A DNA stretch of 42,122 nt, from NCBI GenBank assembly GCA_944324075.1, contig CALUUZ010000025.1:1-42122 (forward strand). Reading direction: 5' to 3'. Position 1 is the first letter of the stretch, and each line of letters starts with the position of its first letter. The notes beneath the pieces are model-generated. The model made no database searches. It worked only from the letters and a program-made list of their open reading frames with translations, and was not told the DNA's origin. Source of the DNA: Candidatus Mailhella excrementigallinarum. GTDB taxonomy: Bacteria > Desulfobacterota > Desulfovibrionia > Desulfovibrionales > Desulfovibrionaceae. This document shows, one piece after another, positions 6,490 through 14,625 of the stretch. The position numbers and the translations under genes were made by a program.

Positions 6490-7022
6490 CCTTTATCCAG
6501 GTATCGGATAATTCTTCGCAAATGGGAGAGCACATTTTGCGCATATGCCTTCCCCCTTCCCGGATTCCTGTCCGGAGGGGTATGGTATGCGGCTATGGCG
6601 CGCCATGTCAGTCCATATTTCCTTATTTCCTGTCGGAGTATCATTGCGCCAACCAAAACATTATTTCGTGGTTCAAGAATCTGCTCCGGCGTCAGCTTAA
6701 GTCTTCGGAGCCACCAGTTGTTTATCTGCATCAGACCGATGTCGAAACTGCGACCTGAAGCCATCGCCTTCCGTATCAGCCTGAGGGCTTCTCCCCTGCT
6801 CCCCGGCTTGTAGGACTTTCCGGCAATATTTAATGCCCATGGATGATAGTTTGATTCGTGTTTCGATATGGCCATAATCAACAGCGGATTAATATCCGCT
6901 TGACCTGCCTGCTCCACGAAAAGTACCCGCAGCTCTGAATCCGGCAGGATTGCCCCTCTCCCGGGCTGCGACCAGAACAAGAAAAAGACGAAAACACATC
7001 CCGCTAACCACCGGCAATTCAT
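6486..7022 (-). CDS. Lytic transglycosylase (PilT/VirB1-like)
   Basis: 178 residues from the ATG at 7022, which overlaps the pilV stop codon as ATGA. The longer frame reaching 7049 would start inside pilV without need. A signal peptide (LAGCVFVFFLFW) leads to a soluble lytic transglycosylase domain: ISKHESNYHPWALN with the catalytic Glu, GLMQINNWW and AIAAYHTPPDRNPGRG. It cuts peptidoglycan to let the pilus or secretion channel through. This corresponds to the SLT-domain PilT protein of R64, not to the retraction ATPase of the same name. Confidence 0.85.
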   Translation of the reverse strand: MNCRWLAGCVFVFFLFWSQPGRGAILPDSELRVLFVEQAGQADINPLLIMAISKHESNYHPWALNIAGKSYKPGSRGEALRLIRKAMASGRSFDIGLMQINNWWLRRLKLTPEQILEPRNNVLVGAMILRQEIRKYGLTWRAIAAYHTPPDRNPGRGKAYAQNVLSHLRRIIRYLDKG

Positions 7023-8164
7023 GGTGTGACCTCCGCAGGACGGATACATGCGGAAAATGCCACCGCCCGCGCATAGTCCGAGGGCGGATAAACCCAGCCG
7101 TCTTCCTTGTCAGATGTCAAAACACGTACCTTGATTTGCCAATGAGTATCATCATGGTTTACGGCCCATGCTTGGTAGGATGCCATGGGCGGTGTTTCCG
7201 GTCCGGAAGAAATGATACTCGGTGATACAAATATTTGAGGTTCCGTACCTGCCCTGCAAATCGGCTTTTCGATCAGTTGATCGTTGGAAACCAGTACCCC
7301 CTCCTGCATGAGAATAGAGTTGCCCGTATCAGCCAACAGCTCCATCACCCCATTCCGGCAAAGGTAGATACCATCATCTTTTACCAGGAATGCCCGTCCT
7401 TCGCTTGCCGCATCGCATGTTTCATCCGGCTCAGGTTCGCGCGAAGTCATTTGAAGCTCGTGTATGCCCCGAATCGCATGATCTGTCATATCAAGTTCTG
7501 TCTGCATTGCATTAAGCTCAGGATGACCAGGCACGGCAATTCTGTATAGATAATCCTTAAACGCCGCAGAACTTTCGTATGCGCTTAATGCCCCAAGATG
7601 CCCAGGGCCAGGATTTGGAATGGCATAGTCGGCGAGTGCTATTGCATACCCCCCGAAAACCCCTCTCAGGATGTCCTGCGGCTGCCCTGGAATAATCCCG
7701 GATGGGATGAAACCGGCGGCTCCTCCCGCAAGCGCGGCCGCTCCAGGAACAACTGTTGCGGCAAACTTGCCGTCATCCCCATCTGTACCGCCGGTAGTCA
7801 GCGTGATTGCCATCAATTCATCCGGCCTCGGGGCTCTGATATAAATCAGATAGTCTTGCGCCCATACATTCCGGGACCCAAAACCTTCCGGCAGGCATTC
7901 AGCCTCGATCAGGTCCTCCACTGTTACTGTCGGGCCAGTTGCGACTCCCACGGTCCCGATAAGGCTGTCACGTTTCACAAGCAGGTATTCATTGGCCGCC
8001 CTGGAAATTTGCATGAGATGGGTTGCCGCCGCACGCTGCTGTATGATTGTTGAACTCCGACTCACGAATTTTGCGACAATTGCAATCACAATCATCAGAG
8101 CCAGAGCAACCATGATTGATTCAGTAATCGAAAAAGCATTGAGTTTTAAATTACGCACTGCCAT
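7019..8164 (-). CDS. pilV: PilV-like minor prepilin
   Basis: 381 residues. A type IV prepilin N-terminus (NLKLNA, then FSITESIMVALALMIVIAIVAKF) is followed by a pilin-like body that resembles the constant part of IncI PilV (residues ~30-250). A Cys-containing C-terminal domain ends ACIRPAEVTP. Unlike R64 PilV it is not followed by the shufflon: the variable cassettes are 4-7 kb away and belong to another gene. The residue before the cleavage point is Ala10 instead of the usual Gly. It likely sits at the pilus tip. It follows pilM by 8 bases and its stop overlaps the transglycosylase start. Confidence 0.75.
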   Translation of the reverse strand: MAVRNLKLNAFSITESIMVALALMIVIAIVAKFVSRSSTIIQQRAAATHLMQISRAANEYLLVKRDSLIGTVGVATGPTVTVEDLIEAECLPEGFGSRNVWAQDYLIYIRAPRPDELMAITLTTGGTDGDDGKFAATVVPGAAALAGGAAGFIPSGIIPGQPQDILRGVFGGYAIALADYAIPNPGPGHLGALSAYESSAAFKDYLYRIAVPGHPELNAMQTELDMTDHAIRGIHELQMTSREPEPDETCDAASEGRAFLVKDDGIYLCRNGVMELLADTGNSILMQEGVLVSNDQLIEKPICRAGTEPQIFVSPSIISSGPETPPMASYQAWAVNHDDTHWQIKVRVLTSDKEDGWVYPPSDYARAVAFSACIRPAEVTP

Positions 8165-8172
8165 GACACACC

Positions 8173-8604
8173 CTAGCTTAACTGAATGACACTCACTATA
8201 CTTCCATCAGGAATAAACGCGGGACTTGGGAGTATATAATCCCTGATCACTATATTTCCATTTTTTGATATTCCCAGTGACATACTATATGACAGTATTT
8301 TAAAAATACTTATATATACTTCATGACTGGATTCTCCCCAGATATAGCAGATACCAGATGAAATTCTTGCTCTCCATATATCATTCTTATACCAAGAATC
8401 ATGTGTAATATCATCATACTCAATTATTCCATCCCTATGCTTATTTTTGTCTTGCAAATATTTTATAATTTCACTCCTGAAATTCACAAATTGTATTGCT
8501 GAAGGTGAAACCGCATCAGATTCAGAATACGAATAAAACCTTTCTTCTGCGGAAAAAAATGTGGCCACCAGAACAAGTAAAAAAACTATGATGACATATT
8601 TCAA
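8173..8604 (-). CDS. pilM: PilM-like type IVb pilus protein
   Basis: 143 residues, with one N-terminal membrane anchor or signal (VIIVFLLVLVATFFSA) and a small periplasmic body. The body has the spacing expected of IncI PilM: a FRSEIIKYLQ helix, a WYKNDIW segment, then a short Tyr/Trp-containing beta region. R64 PilM has about the same length and a membrane anchor. The gene overlaps the ATPase gene by 4 bases. Here it sits after the ATPase, rather than before pilN as in R64, so the order has been rearranged. The assignment rests on size, position and fold features rather than on strong motifs. Confidence 0.55.
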   Translation of the reverse strand: MKYVIIVFLLVLVATFFSAEERFYSYSESDAVSPSAIQFVNFRSEIIKYLQDKNKHRDGIIEYDDITHDSWYKNDIWRARISSGICYIWGESSHEVYISIFKILSYSMSLGISKNGNIVIRDYILPSPAFIPDGSIVSVIQLS

Positions 8605-9632
8605 AACCCTATTACTCCTTTCGGTGAATTTTTGATTTTTGTCATTTGTATATTTATAAGTTCATTCAGTTTCATATTTTTGGTTCTGATTGCCGATCTT
8701 ATTTTTTCCCCAACCTGTTCACCTGCTGAATTTGTGCCGAAAGGAACCAATAATGCTTTTCTTAAATTCATCTGTATATCTTCATCAATATTCCGTGATA
8801 TTTCCTGATGAAATACCGCCAGAATAACATTGGCAAGCGTATTATAACTCCAGTCTGTCCCCCCTATTTGCGCCGCATCCGCAATGAAATTTTCCAATCC
8901 AGAATGGATATCAAGTCCGTGCAATGTGGCAATAACAAGTGTTTCACCCGCTCCCAATGCCAGTTTAAGTGTATTATATGCGGCATTTTTGTCACGAATT
9001 TGCCCAACAAACAGGATATTCGGGGAACCAAGGTTTTTTACACTTTTGACCTTTGTTTCAAAATCACCACAAAATTCAGTCTGAAAACAATGTCCATATT
9101 TTCCCCATCGGCCATTTAATGGCAGCTCCGGAGGATCCTCAAATGTTATGGCATGACCACCCCAGAGAGCCAATCTTTCCGCTAGCAATGCGCTGGCTGA
9201 CCATGTTTTTCCGCTGGCCTGATCCCCAAGAAAAAGAATCAACCCCTTGGTATGCTCGGGACGCAAAAGCCAGTCAGTATAATTTGGCGGAAATTTCAGT
9301 TCCTTCAGAGTAGGAACTGTCGCGGGTAATCTTCTGGCGATCCATGTCAACTCCCCATCGCCATCCGCAGCTGTCATGATGGGCGTGGCACGAAAGGAAA
9401 CTTCATCAAAAGTTACTCTGACGGATAAGTCATATTTTTCGTTTTCGGGCAGTCGGATAAGCTTTTTGCACTGCGCATTACTGCACTGAGCGGCAAACGC
9501 CTGGGCATCGAAAGCCGGTAGTTCCTGCGCCACGCTCAGAAGCCGGTGTCCCTGACGGGGCATGCCTTTCAGGTATGCCCCATCAGGGAGGACCAAAAGA
9601 TCGGTAAAATCTAGATCTTTCAGTGTCAGCAT
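8601..9632 (-). CDS. Atypical PilT/VirB11-like ATPase
   Basis: 343 residues. The N-terminal ~110 residues contain a CSNAQCKK pair. The ATPase core shows LGDQASGKT (Walker A, about residue 137), FEDPPELPLNG, NILFVGQIRDKNAAYNTLKLAL and VIATLHG. The family normally has GExR in this Walker B-like box; here residue 211 is Gln (codon at 9000-9002). R64 has no equivalent gene between pilS and pilM. The protein may be a regulatory or inactive partner of PilQ, or a retraction-type ATPase with altered hydrolysis. It overlaps pilM by 4 bases. Confidence 0.7.
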   Translation of the reverse strand: MLTLKDLDFTDLLVLPDGAYLKGMPRQGHRLLSVAQELPAFDAQAFAAQCSNAQCKKLIRLPENEKYDLSVRVTFDEVSFRATPIMTAADGDGELTWIARRLPATVPTLKELKFPPNYTDWLLRPEHTKGLILFLGDQASGKTWSASALLAERLALWGGHAITFEDPPELPLNGRWGKYGHCFQTEFCGDFETKVKSVKNLGSPNILFVGQIRDKNAAYNTLKLALGAGETLVIATLHGLDIHSGLENFIADAAQIGGTDWSYNTLANVILAVFHQEISRNIDEDIQMNLRKALLVPFGTNSAGEQVGEKIRSAIRTKNMKLNELINIQMTKIKNSPKGVIGF

Positions 9633-9650
9633 ATATATCCCGGCGACGCT

Positions 9651-10175
9651 CTAATATGATCTGCTCGAGGTGAAGATCAGTGTATTTTTCCCCTCAATGC
9701 AAAGCCCGGATACCTGCCCTACTGTGCGCTGGTCTTCGGCAAGTTCAGACCCGTTTACCTCCACAGTCTCCCAGGCGGACGGCTGAAACATTGACAGCTT
9801 CACACATTCTCCCTGGGGTATTTCTGTAAATGTTATCGAAAAACTTTCTCCACCATCGGTAGGAGAAAATGTCACTTCTCCACCCCATGCATTGACAATT
9901 GTATCCCCGCGCAACATTGAATGAGGGACAAGTTTTGCTTTCAGAACAACATCATTTGTAAGATCGCTGAATCCTATACTTCCCGCATATGTTTGCGTTA
10001 TATCACTCCGCATTTCCAAGAGAGCTTTTTCAGTATCAGACACATTAAGATATGATGTCAGTTTATTCCAGTTTCCCGCAATGGTTCCCACAACCACAAT
10101 CACGATAATGGAAACTATTATCGCCTCTGTGAGAGAAAAAGCATTCAGCCTGTTCCTGAAACACCTTGAGTTCAT
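9651..10175 (-). CDS. pilS: Major prepilin PilS (type IVb)
   Basis: 174 residues. A short leader (MNSRCFRNRLNA) precedes FSLTEAIIVSIIVIVVVGTIAG, the hydrophobic helix of type IV pilins with Glu at +5. The globular part contains VNAWGGEVTFSPT, typical of PilS-type pilins, and two Cys (about residues 119 and 150) fit to form a disulfide near the end. The peptidase site has Ala before Phe instead of Gly. It lies directly after pilR, as in IncI plasmids. It should be the main subunit of the thin pilus used for mating in liquid. Confidence 0.8.
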   Translation of the reverse strand: MNSRCFRNRLNAFSLTEAIIVSIIVIVVVGTIAGNWNKLTSYLNVSDTEKALLEMRSDITQTYAGSIGFSDLTNDVVLKAKLVPHSMLRGDTIVNAWGGEVTFSPTDGGESFSITFTEIPQGECVKLSMFQPSAWETVEVNGSELAEDQRTVGQVSGLCIEGKNTLIFTSSRSY

Positions 10176-10200
10176 AATTCCTCCGTATAATGTAATAAAA

Positions 10201-11274
10201 TTAGAAGATCATGTTTCCCGCGCCGCGATCAACATAATCTGTAATTGCAAATATTGAATATACCAGCATTATTGTTATACCTCCAGCAAGAGATATGCAT
10301 AAAAAATTAATTATTCTCATTGTCTTTTTAAGCTTGATAATACTTATATCAATAAAATCAGAAGCGATCATTGGAAATATCTTCTCAAAATTCGGCAAAT
10401 TTGCATGCAGTCCAATTCTGTCAACAAGTTCGCCACTTGGAAAATCAAGTTTTGAATTGTATATTGCTGTCGCCAGCGATTTTCCTATTTTTTCACGTTT
10501 TATAATACTTATGATATACTTCATGTATCTTGTAATATATTTTGACTTCAGCATATTATCTAGAATATCTTCAGTTGTACTTTTACTGTTATTCATGAGT
10601 ATTGCCATGCTGAACAACCATGATGATCCAACCAGCATTTTATAGATTTTATAAATAAATATTTTGTCCAGCCGGACACGGATAGGCCCTGTCAGATACG
10701 GTAAAGAAATAATTGACATGCTGATAATTAATATTATTGCCACAATAAAAAACAAACCTGCAGGCGATATGAGAAAATTTGAAAGCGCCACCATGAAGCC
10801 GACAGGACCATCCCATTCACCGCTCGGATTAAAGCTGTATAATGCGGGAATTGCTATTTTTATATAAACAAAAAGAGCCGCAATAACAAAACAGAATAAA
10901 ATCACCGGATAAGTCAGGGAACTAAAAAAAGCCCCGATGATTTTATTTTTTGCCTCAATTATTTTTATGGCATCTTTCATACCCTTGGAAATATCGCCAC
11001 GCTTTTCCGCACCGTCAATCAAACTGAATTCGTCATATGAAATGTACGGCGCAAATGATATACTTATATCTTGTCCTGATCGGATAGAATTCAATACATC
11101 ATTATATATTGATTCAAGTACCTTGTTATGTCGTTTGGACGTGATTATGGCCAAAGCGTTCAATGCATCCGCGACATCGTGCTTGTACTTCAAAAAATCC
11201 ACAATGAGATTCCATGTGTCAATACGGATTTTTCTGCCAAAAAAAAGTTTTTTTACAAATAACGGATAGCTCAT
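10201..11274 (-). CDS. pilR: PilR, inner-membrane platform protein (GspF family)
   Basis: 357 residues. Two GspF-type halves: a cytoplasmic domain around DALNALAIITSKRH, membrane helices at about residues 115-145 and 160-195, a second domain around TTEDILDNMLKSKYITRY, and a final helix near 325-350. It anchors the assembly ATPase at the inner membrane. The gene follows pilQ with 9 bases between, and base composition is strongly AT-biased, much more than the chromosome to the right. Confidence 0.8.
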   Translation of the reverse strand: MSYPLFVKKLFFGRKIRIDTWNLIVDFLKYKHDVADALNALAIITSKRHNKVLESIYNDVLNSIRSGQDISISFAPYISYDEFSLIDGAEKRGDISKGMKDAIKIIEAKNKIIGAFFSSLTYPVILFCFVIAALFVYIKIAIPALYSFNPSGEWDGPVGFMVALSNFLISPAGLFFIVAIILIISMSIISLPYLTGPIRVRLDKIFIYKIYKMLVGSSWLFSMAILMNNSKSTTEDILDNMLKSKYITRYMKYIISIIKREKIGKSLATAIYNSKLDFPSGELVDRIGLHANLPNFEKIFPMIASDFIDISIIKLKKTMRIINFLCISLAGGITIMLVYSIFAITDYVDRGAGNMIF

Positions 11275-11283
11275 TTCACTTTT

Positions 11284-12855
11284 TTACCTTTGGGTTTCAA
11301 AATCAATGGGCACACCGAGTCTTTCTTCAGCGCGAATCGGATCAACAAGCCCCTGCCGGATAAGCTCAATCGCATGCTGGACATATGTCTGTCCCTGCTT
11401 GTCCTGCAGCCAGTACTCACGCGCCTGCTGTATCCCTGTCCCCGGAGTCCGGAGAAGGGCAAGCATTTCCGGATCAACCGCTATTACCTCGGCGGCAACC
11501 GTTTGACCAACTATGCCCATCTTGTTGCAATGGCTGCACCCAGGACCGACAACGTAGAATTCTTCGATCCCCTTTCCTGCAAGGCGTGTTTTAATATCTT
11601 CCGGGTACTCATCCCCCTGGGTCATCTTCCTCTTGCACTCCGGGCAGAGCACAGGGAGCAGCCTCTGATAAACCAGACCGGCAAGCACGTTAACATCGCA
11701 AACGGTTTCCAGAGCCTCCTGGTAAGACGCACCTGCGGATGTCAGGAAGTTGACCATGCGCGACACGATTCCAAGCGCGTTATTTGCATGGAATGTACTG
11801 TACACGCTATGCCCGGACATTGCGATGTTGATCGCCGCCTTGACGGTTTCAGGGTATCGCATCTCCCCGATCATGCAGACATCAAGATCTGACCTCATCG
11901 TTCCCGCAATGGCATCATTATAACGCTTGGCAAGTTCTTCCAGTGAACTTTCCTCATCCGTGGCCGTGGATACCAGAAACTGGATAACTCCCCGGATCGG
12001 ATACTCGGGAGGATCTTCAACACTGACAAAACATTTACCGGGGTTCTCCGCAGCCATGCTTTCCATGAGATGGACAAGCGCTGTACTTTTCCCGTGTCCG
12101 GTAGGTCCGGACAGCACGACAAGCCCCGTCCGCGCGGTCAAATACCTCAGTGTCCTGATTTGCTGCTCGGTAAAGCCCAGCTGCCCCATGCGCTGCTCCA
12201 GTGTCCCCGATGCCTTTGTACTGTCATAGAGGAGCCTCAAAAACATGGATGCCGCCTTTTCCCGGTGCTGGGTTTCCGTTGGCTCAGTGTGAAGGCGGGC
12301 TGAGTGTATAGCCTTGGGAAGAATATCGCTGCCGACAATTCTGGATTCCAGCCTGTGCTCAACCGACATTTCAGGACGACTTGTTGAGCTGGATTTGCTG
12401 TAAAATACACGCTGTACAGCTTTTCCCAGTTCCTTTGGATACGTTTCAAAGTCGATGAGCTGTCCATGGATTCTCGTTCTGACAATAGTATATGCTCCCT
12501 TGTCCAGAACATGAATATCTGAAGCATGTTTTGAATATGCGGCATTTAATATCTTTTTTATTACCTTTTCAACTTCGTTGTCATTGGTAGCATCGATGTC
12601 CTTGCTTTTATTAAGTTCATTATTTTTTTCGTTGAATTCTTCAGGTGGAAGATATGTAAAAATCTTGTTTCCACGAACCCTGTTTATTGCAATGAACTGG
12701 ACAAGTTCAGGCTTTCCTTGCAGTTCCTCTGAAACATAGAGAATGCCGGAATCAAGGAAAACACGATCACGGATTGATACGGGAATGATTTCAGATGGAA
12801 GTGAATGTGATACTGCATGCGGCATGTCTTCTCTACTCCAATTCATGTCTACCAT
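11284..12855 (-). CDS. pilQ: PilQ, pilus assembly ATPase
   Basis: 523 residues, a GspE/PilB-type ATPase. Walker A is SGPTGHGKSTA (about residue 250), the Asp box SVEDPPEYPIRGV, the Walker B-like CMIGEMRYPE, the His box STFHANNA, and a zinc tetracysteine formed by CPECKR and CSHCNK. The key Glu in GEMR is present, unlike in the atypical ATPase of this operon. It powers pilin polymerisation in the cytoplasm. It overlaps pilP by 7 bases. Confidence 0.85.
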   Translation of the reverse strand: MVDMNWSREDMPHAVSHSLPSEIIPVSIRDRVFLDSGILYVSEELQGKPELVQFIAINRVRGNKIFTYLPPEEFNEKNNELNKSKDIDATNDNEVEKVIKKILNAAYSKHASDIHVLDKGAYTIVRTRIHGQLIDFETYPKELGKAVQRVFYSKSSSTSRPEMSVEHRLESRIVGSDILPKAIHSARLHTEPTETQHREKAASMFLRLLYDSTKASGTLEQRMGQLGFTEQQIRTLRYLTARTGLVVLSGPTGHGKSTALVHLMESMAAENPGKCFVSVEDPPEYPIRGVIQFLVSTATDEESSLEELAKRYNDAIAGTMRSDLDVCMIGEMRYPETVKAAINIAMSGHSVYSTFHANNALGIVSRMVNFLTSAGASYQEALETVCDVNVLAGLVYQRLLPVLCPECKRKMTQGDEYPEDIKTRLAGKGIEEFYVVGPGCSHCNKMGIVGQTVAAEVIAVDPEMLALLRTPGTGIQQAREYWLQDKQGQTYVQHAIELIRQGLVDPIRAEERLGVPIDFETQR

Positions 12856-13364
12856 GTTAATTTTTTTGTCTGATTATCACGCTGGACAATGACATATGAT
12901 GTCCCGATAGTGGTTACTTTCCATCCTGCTATCGATTCTCCTATTCTCAATACCGCTGATGTTCCATCCTGTACTCTCAATGAGACATAACGATTCTTTC
13001 CGGATCCAAGAATTCCCGAAAGCTGAATCTCCTCTTTTGCAATCCCCGCCAAATCCTTTTTGTTCCCCGCATTGCCTTCTCCATGCGCGGTTTCTTTCTG
13101 AACAACGGGAGATGGAGATACCTGCAAAATTGGAACTCCCAGGAGTTCCTGCTCAAGTGATTTTTTCTTGATAAGCAGTTCCCTGTTTTTTATTTCCTGC
13201 TCAAGATTCAGATTCGTCCTTCTGAGTTTTTCCAGTATCGCGTTATCTGTAATGATATCATCAACTGAATTTTGCGACTCCGCTGAAAAAGCATGGGTAA
13301 CCAAAATAGATGCCAAGCACATATTCAGCATCACAATCCTGCAAAGTATTCTATTGTAATACAT
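12849..13364 (-). CDS. pilP: PilP, type IVb pilus biogenesis protein
   Basis: 171 residues. A signal peptide ends near AFSA; a Glu/Lys/Leu-rich coiled coil (ILEKLRRTNLNLEQEIKNRE, about residues 43-75) and a linker lead to a small beta domain, GILGSGKNRYVSLRV to DNQTKKLTW. The beta domain resembles the PilP/GspC HR domain that links the inner-membrane platform to the secretin. It overlaps pilO by 14 bases and pilQ by 7. Confidence 0.75.
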   Translation of the reverse strand: MYYNRILCRIVMLNMCLASILVTHAFSAESQNSVDDIITDNAILEKLRRTNLNLEQEIKNRELLIKKKSLEQELLGVPILQVSPSPVVQKETAHGEGNAGNKKDLAGIAKEEIQLSGILGSGKNRYVSLRVQDGTSAVLRIGESIAGWKVTTIGTSYVIVQRDNQTKKLTW

Positions 13365-14625
13365 GGTATACTCCCTTTATTGTCCATTCCGAACCGGAAA
13401 ACTCGATTTCCTTTATGACTATACCGGGAATCCGGTCTAAAAACACGGGAAAGGCACGATCAAGGAATAGCTGGTTTGGTACTCCCGTCAGTGTCCATTC
13501 CCCTGATGCCCAGGGAGAAAAAAGTTCTATTCCATCTTTTACCACGCGTGATCGCTTTACTCCATTTTTGGCAGGTTCAAATTTATGTATATATAATTCC
13601 TGTGTAATTTGATAGAATTTTCGCAGAACATCATCCTCTCGCGGGAGCTCCGTATATTTGATTTCTCTGTGCGAATTATCCTTTTTCAAATTGATCACTG
13701 TCTCCGCATTTCGTGAACCTTTTAATTTTGCATTATACGGAAGATGTATATAACTTCCCTGATTCAAATGCCCCCATAGAACTATAATTTTATAATCAGA
13801 AATATTTATTTTATCAATTTTCCATCCATTATATACATATTGAATCGGAAAAATACGTTCTTGCATATACATCCATATTTGTTCTGATGTTGGGCCTGTA
13901 TTCCATGTCTCAAGAAAATATTTTCCCGGATTTTTCATCATCTCTTCTTTCCGTTTTTTTTCATTTAATCTGAATGCTATTTCAGCATTCTTGATTATCT
14001 GAGAATTACGGTACTCCAGATATTTATATACACCATAAATACTTGAAATTGATATAATCGGAATTGAAATAAGTGCAATATTTTTTATATTTTTATTCTT
14101 ATCGTATATACGACAAATTTTCTTTCTGTATAACTCAAAATAATTAAATGACAGATTTTCAGTTATCCATGATACACTTGCATCAGGCGTTTCAAATCGA
14201 TGAACGCTATCGTCAAAAATTGATGTTGCGCTTTTCAGTTGTGACAAAACAGAATCTATCTCATCATCAGAATCACATATATCATCACCTAAAGGAGAAA
14301 TTTCTCCTCTCTGAAAACAACATATCCACCAAAATTTTTCTCCATAAATATCAATAAGTGGAAATATCCCTATAAAATCATTTTCCTGTTTTACAAGCAT
14401 CGAAATAAGGGAATTTGATTTAAGAGCTGTTGCAAGACGCTTATCATCTTCCGGAAGTTTACCAAAACCTACATGTATATTATCTCCTCTGACAAATACA
14501 TCAAATTGTGACGCCAATTCATCTTTGGCGATACGATGAATTTCCTTCATTGAAGGCTTTCGAGAAAAAGTACGCCAGTGAAAACCACATGACCATACTT
14601 TCTTTTGTATGTGGATCAAGCGCAT
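13351..14625 (-). CDS. pilO: PilO2-type inner-membrane pilus protein
   Basis: 424 residues. A cytoplasmic N-terminal half contains KFWWICCFQRGEISPLGDD, typical of PilO2 proteins. One membrane helix follows near residue 195 (IALISIPIISISSIYGVY), then a periplasmic half ending in WTIKGVYHVLQ. It is part of the inner-membrane alignment complex with PilP. The size agrees with R64 PilO. It overlaps pilN by 10 bases. The gene is notably AT-rich in its first half. Confidence 0.75.
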   Translation of the reverse strand: MRLIHIQKKVWSCGFHWRTFSRKPSMKEIHRIAKDELASQFDVFVRGDNIHVGFGKLPEDDKRLATALKSNSLISMLVKQENDFIGIFPLIDIYGEKFWWICCFQRGEISPLGDDICDSDDEIDSVLSQLKSATSIFDDSVHRFETPDASVSWITENLSFNYFELYRKKICRIYDKNKNIKNIALISIPIISISSIYGVYKYLEYRNSQIIKNAEIAFRLNEKKRKEEMMKNPGKYFLETWNTGPTSEQIWMYMQERIFPIQYVYNGWKIDKINISDYKIIVLWGHLNQGSYIHLPYNAKLKGSRNAETVINLKKDNSHREIKYTELPREDDVLRKFYQITQELYIHKFEPAKNGVKRSRVVKDGIELFSPWASGEWTLTGVPNQLFLDRAFPVFLDRIPGIVIKEIEFSGSEWTIKGVYHVLQ

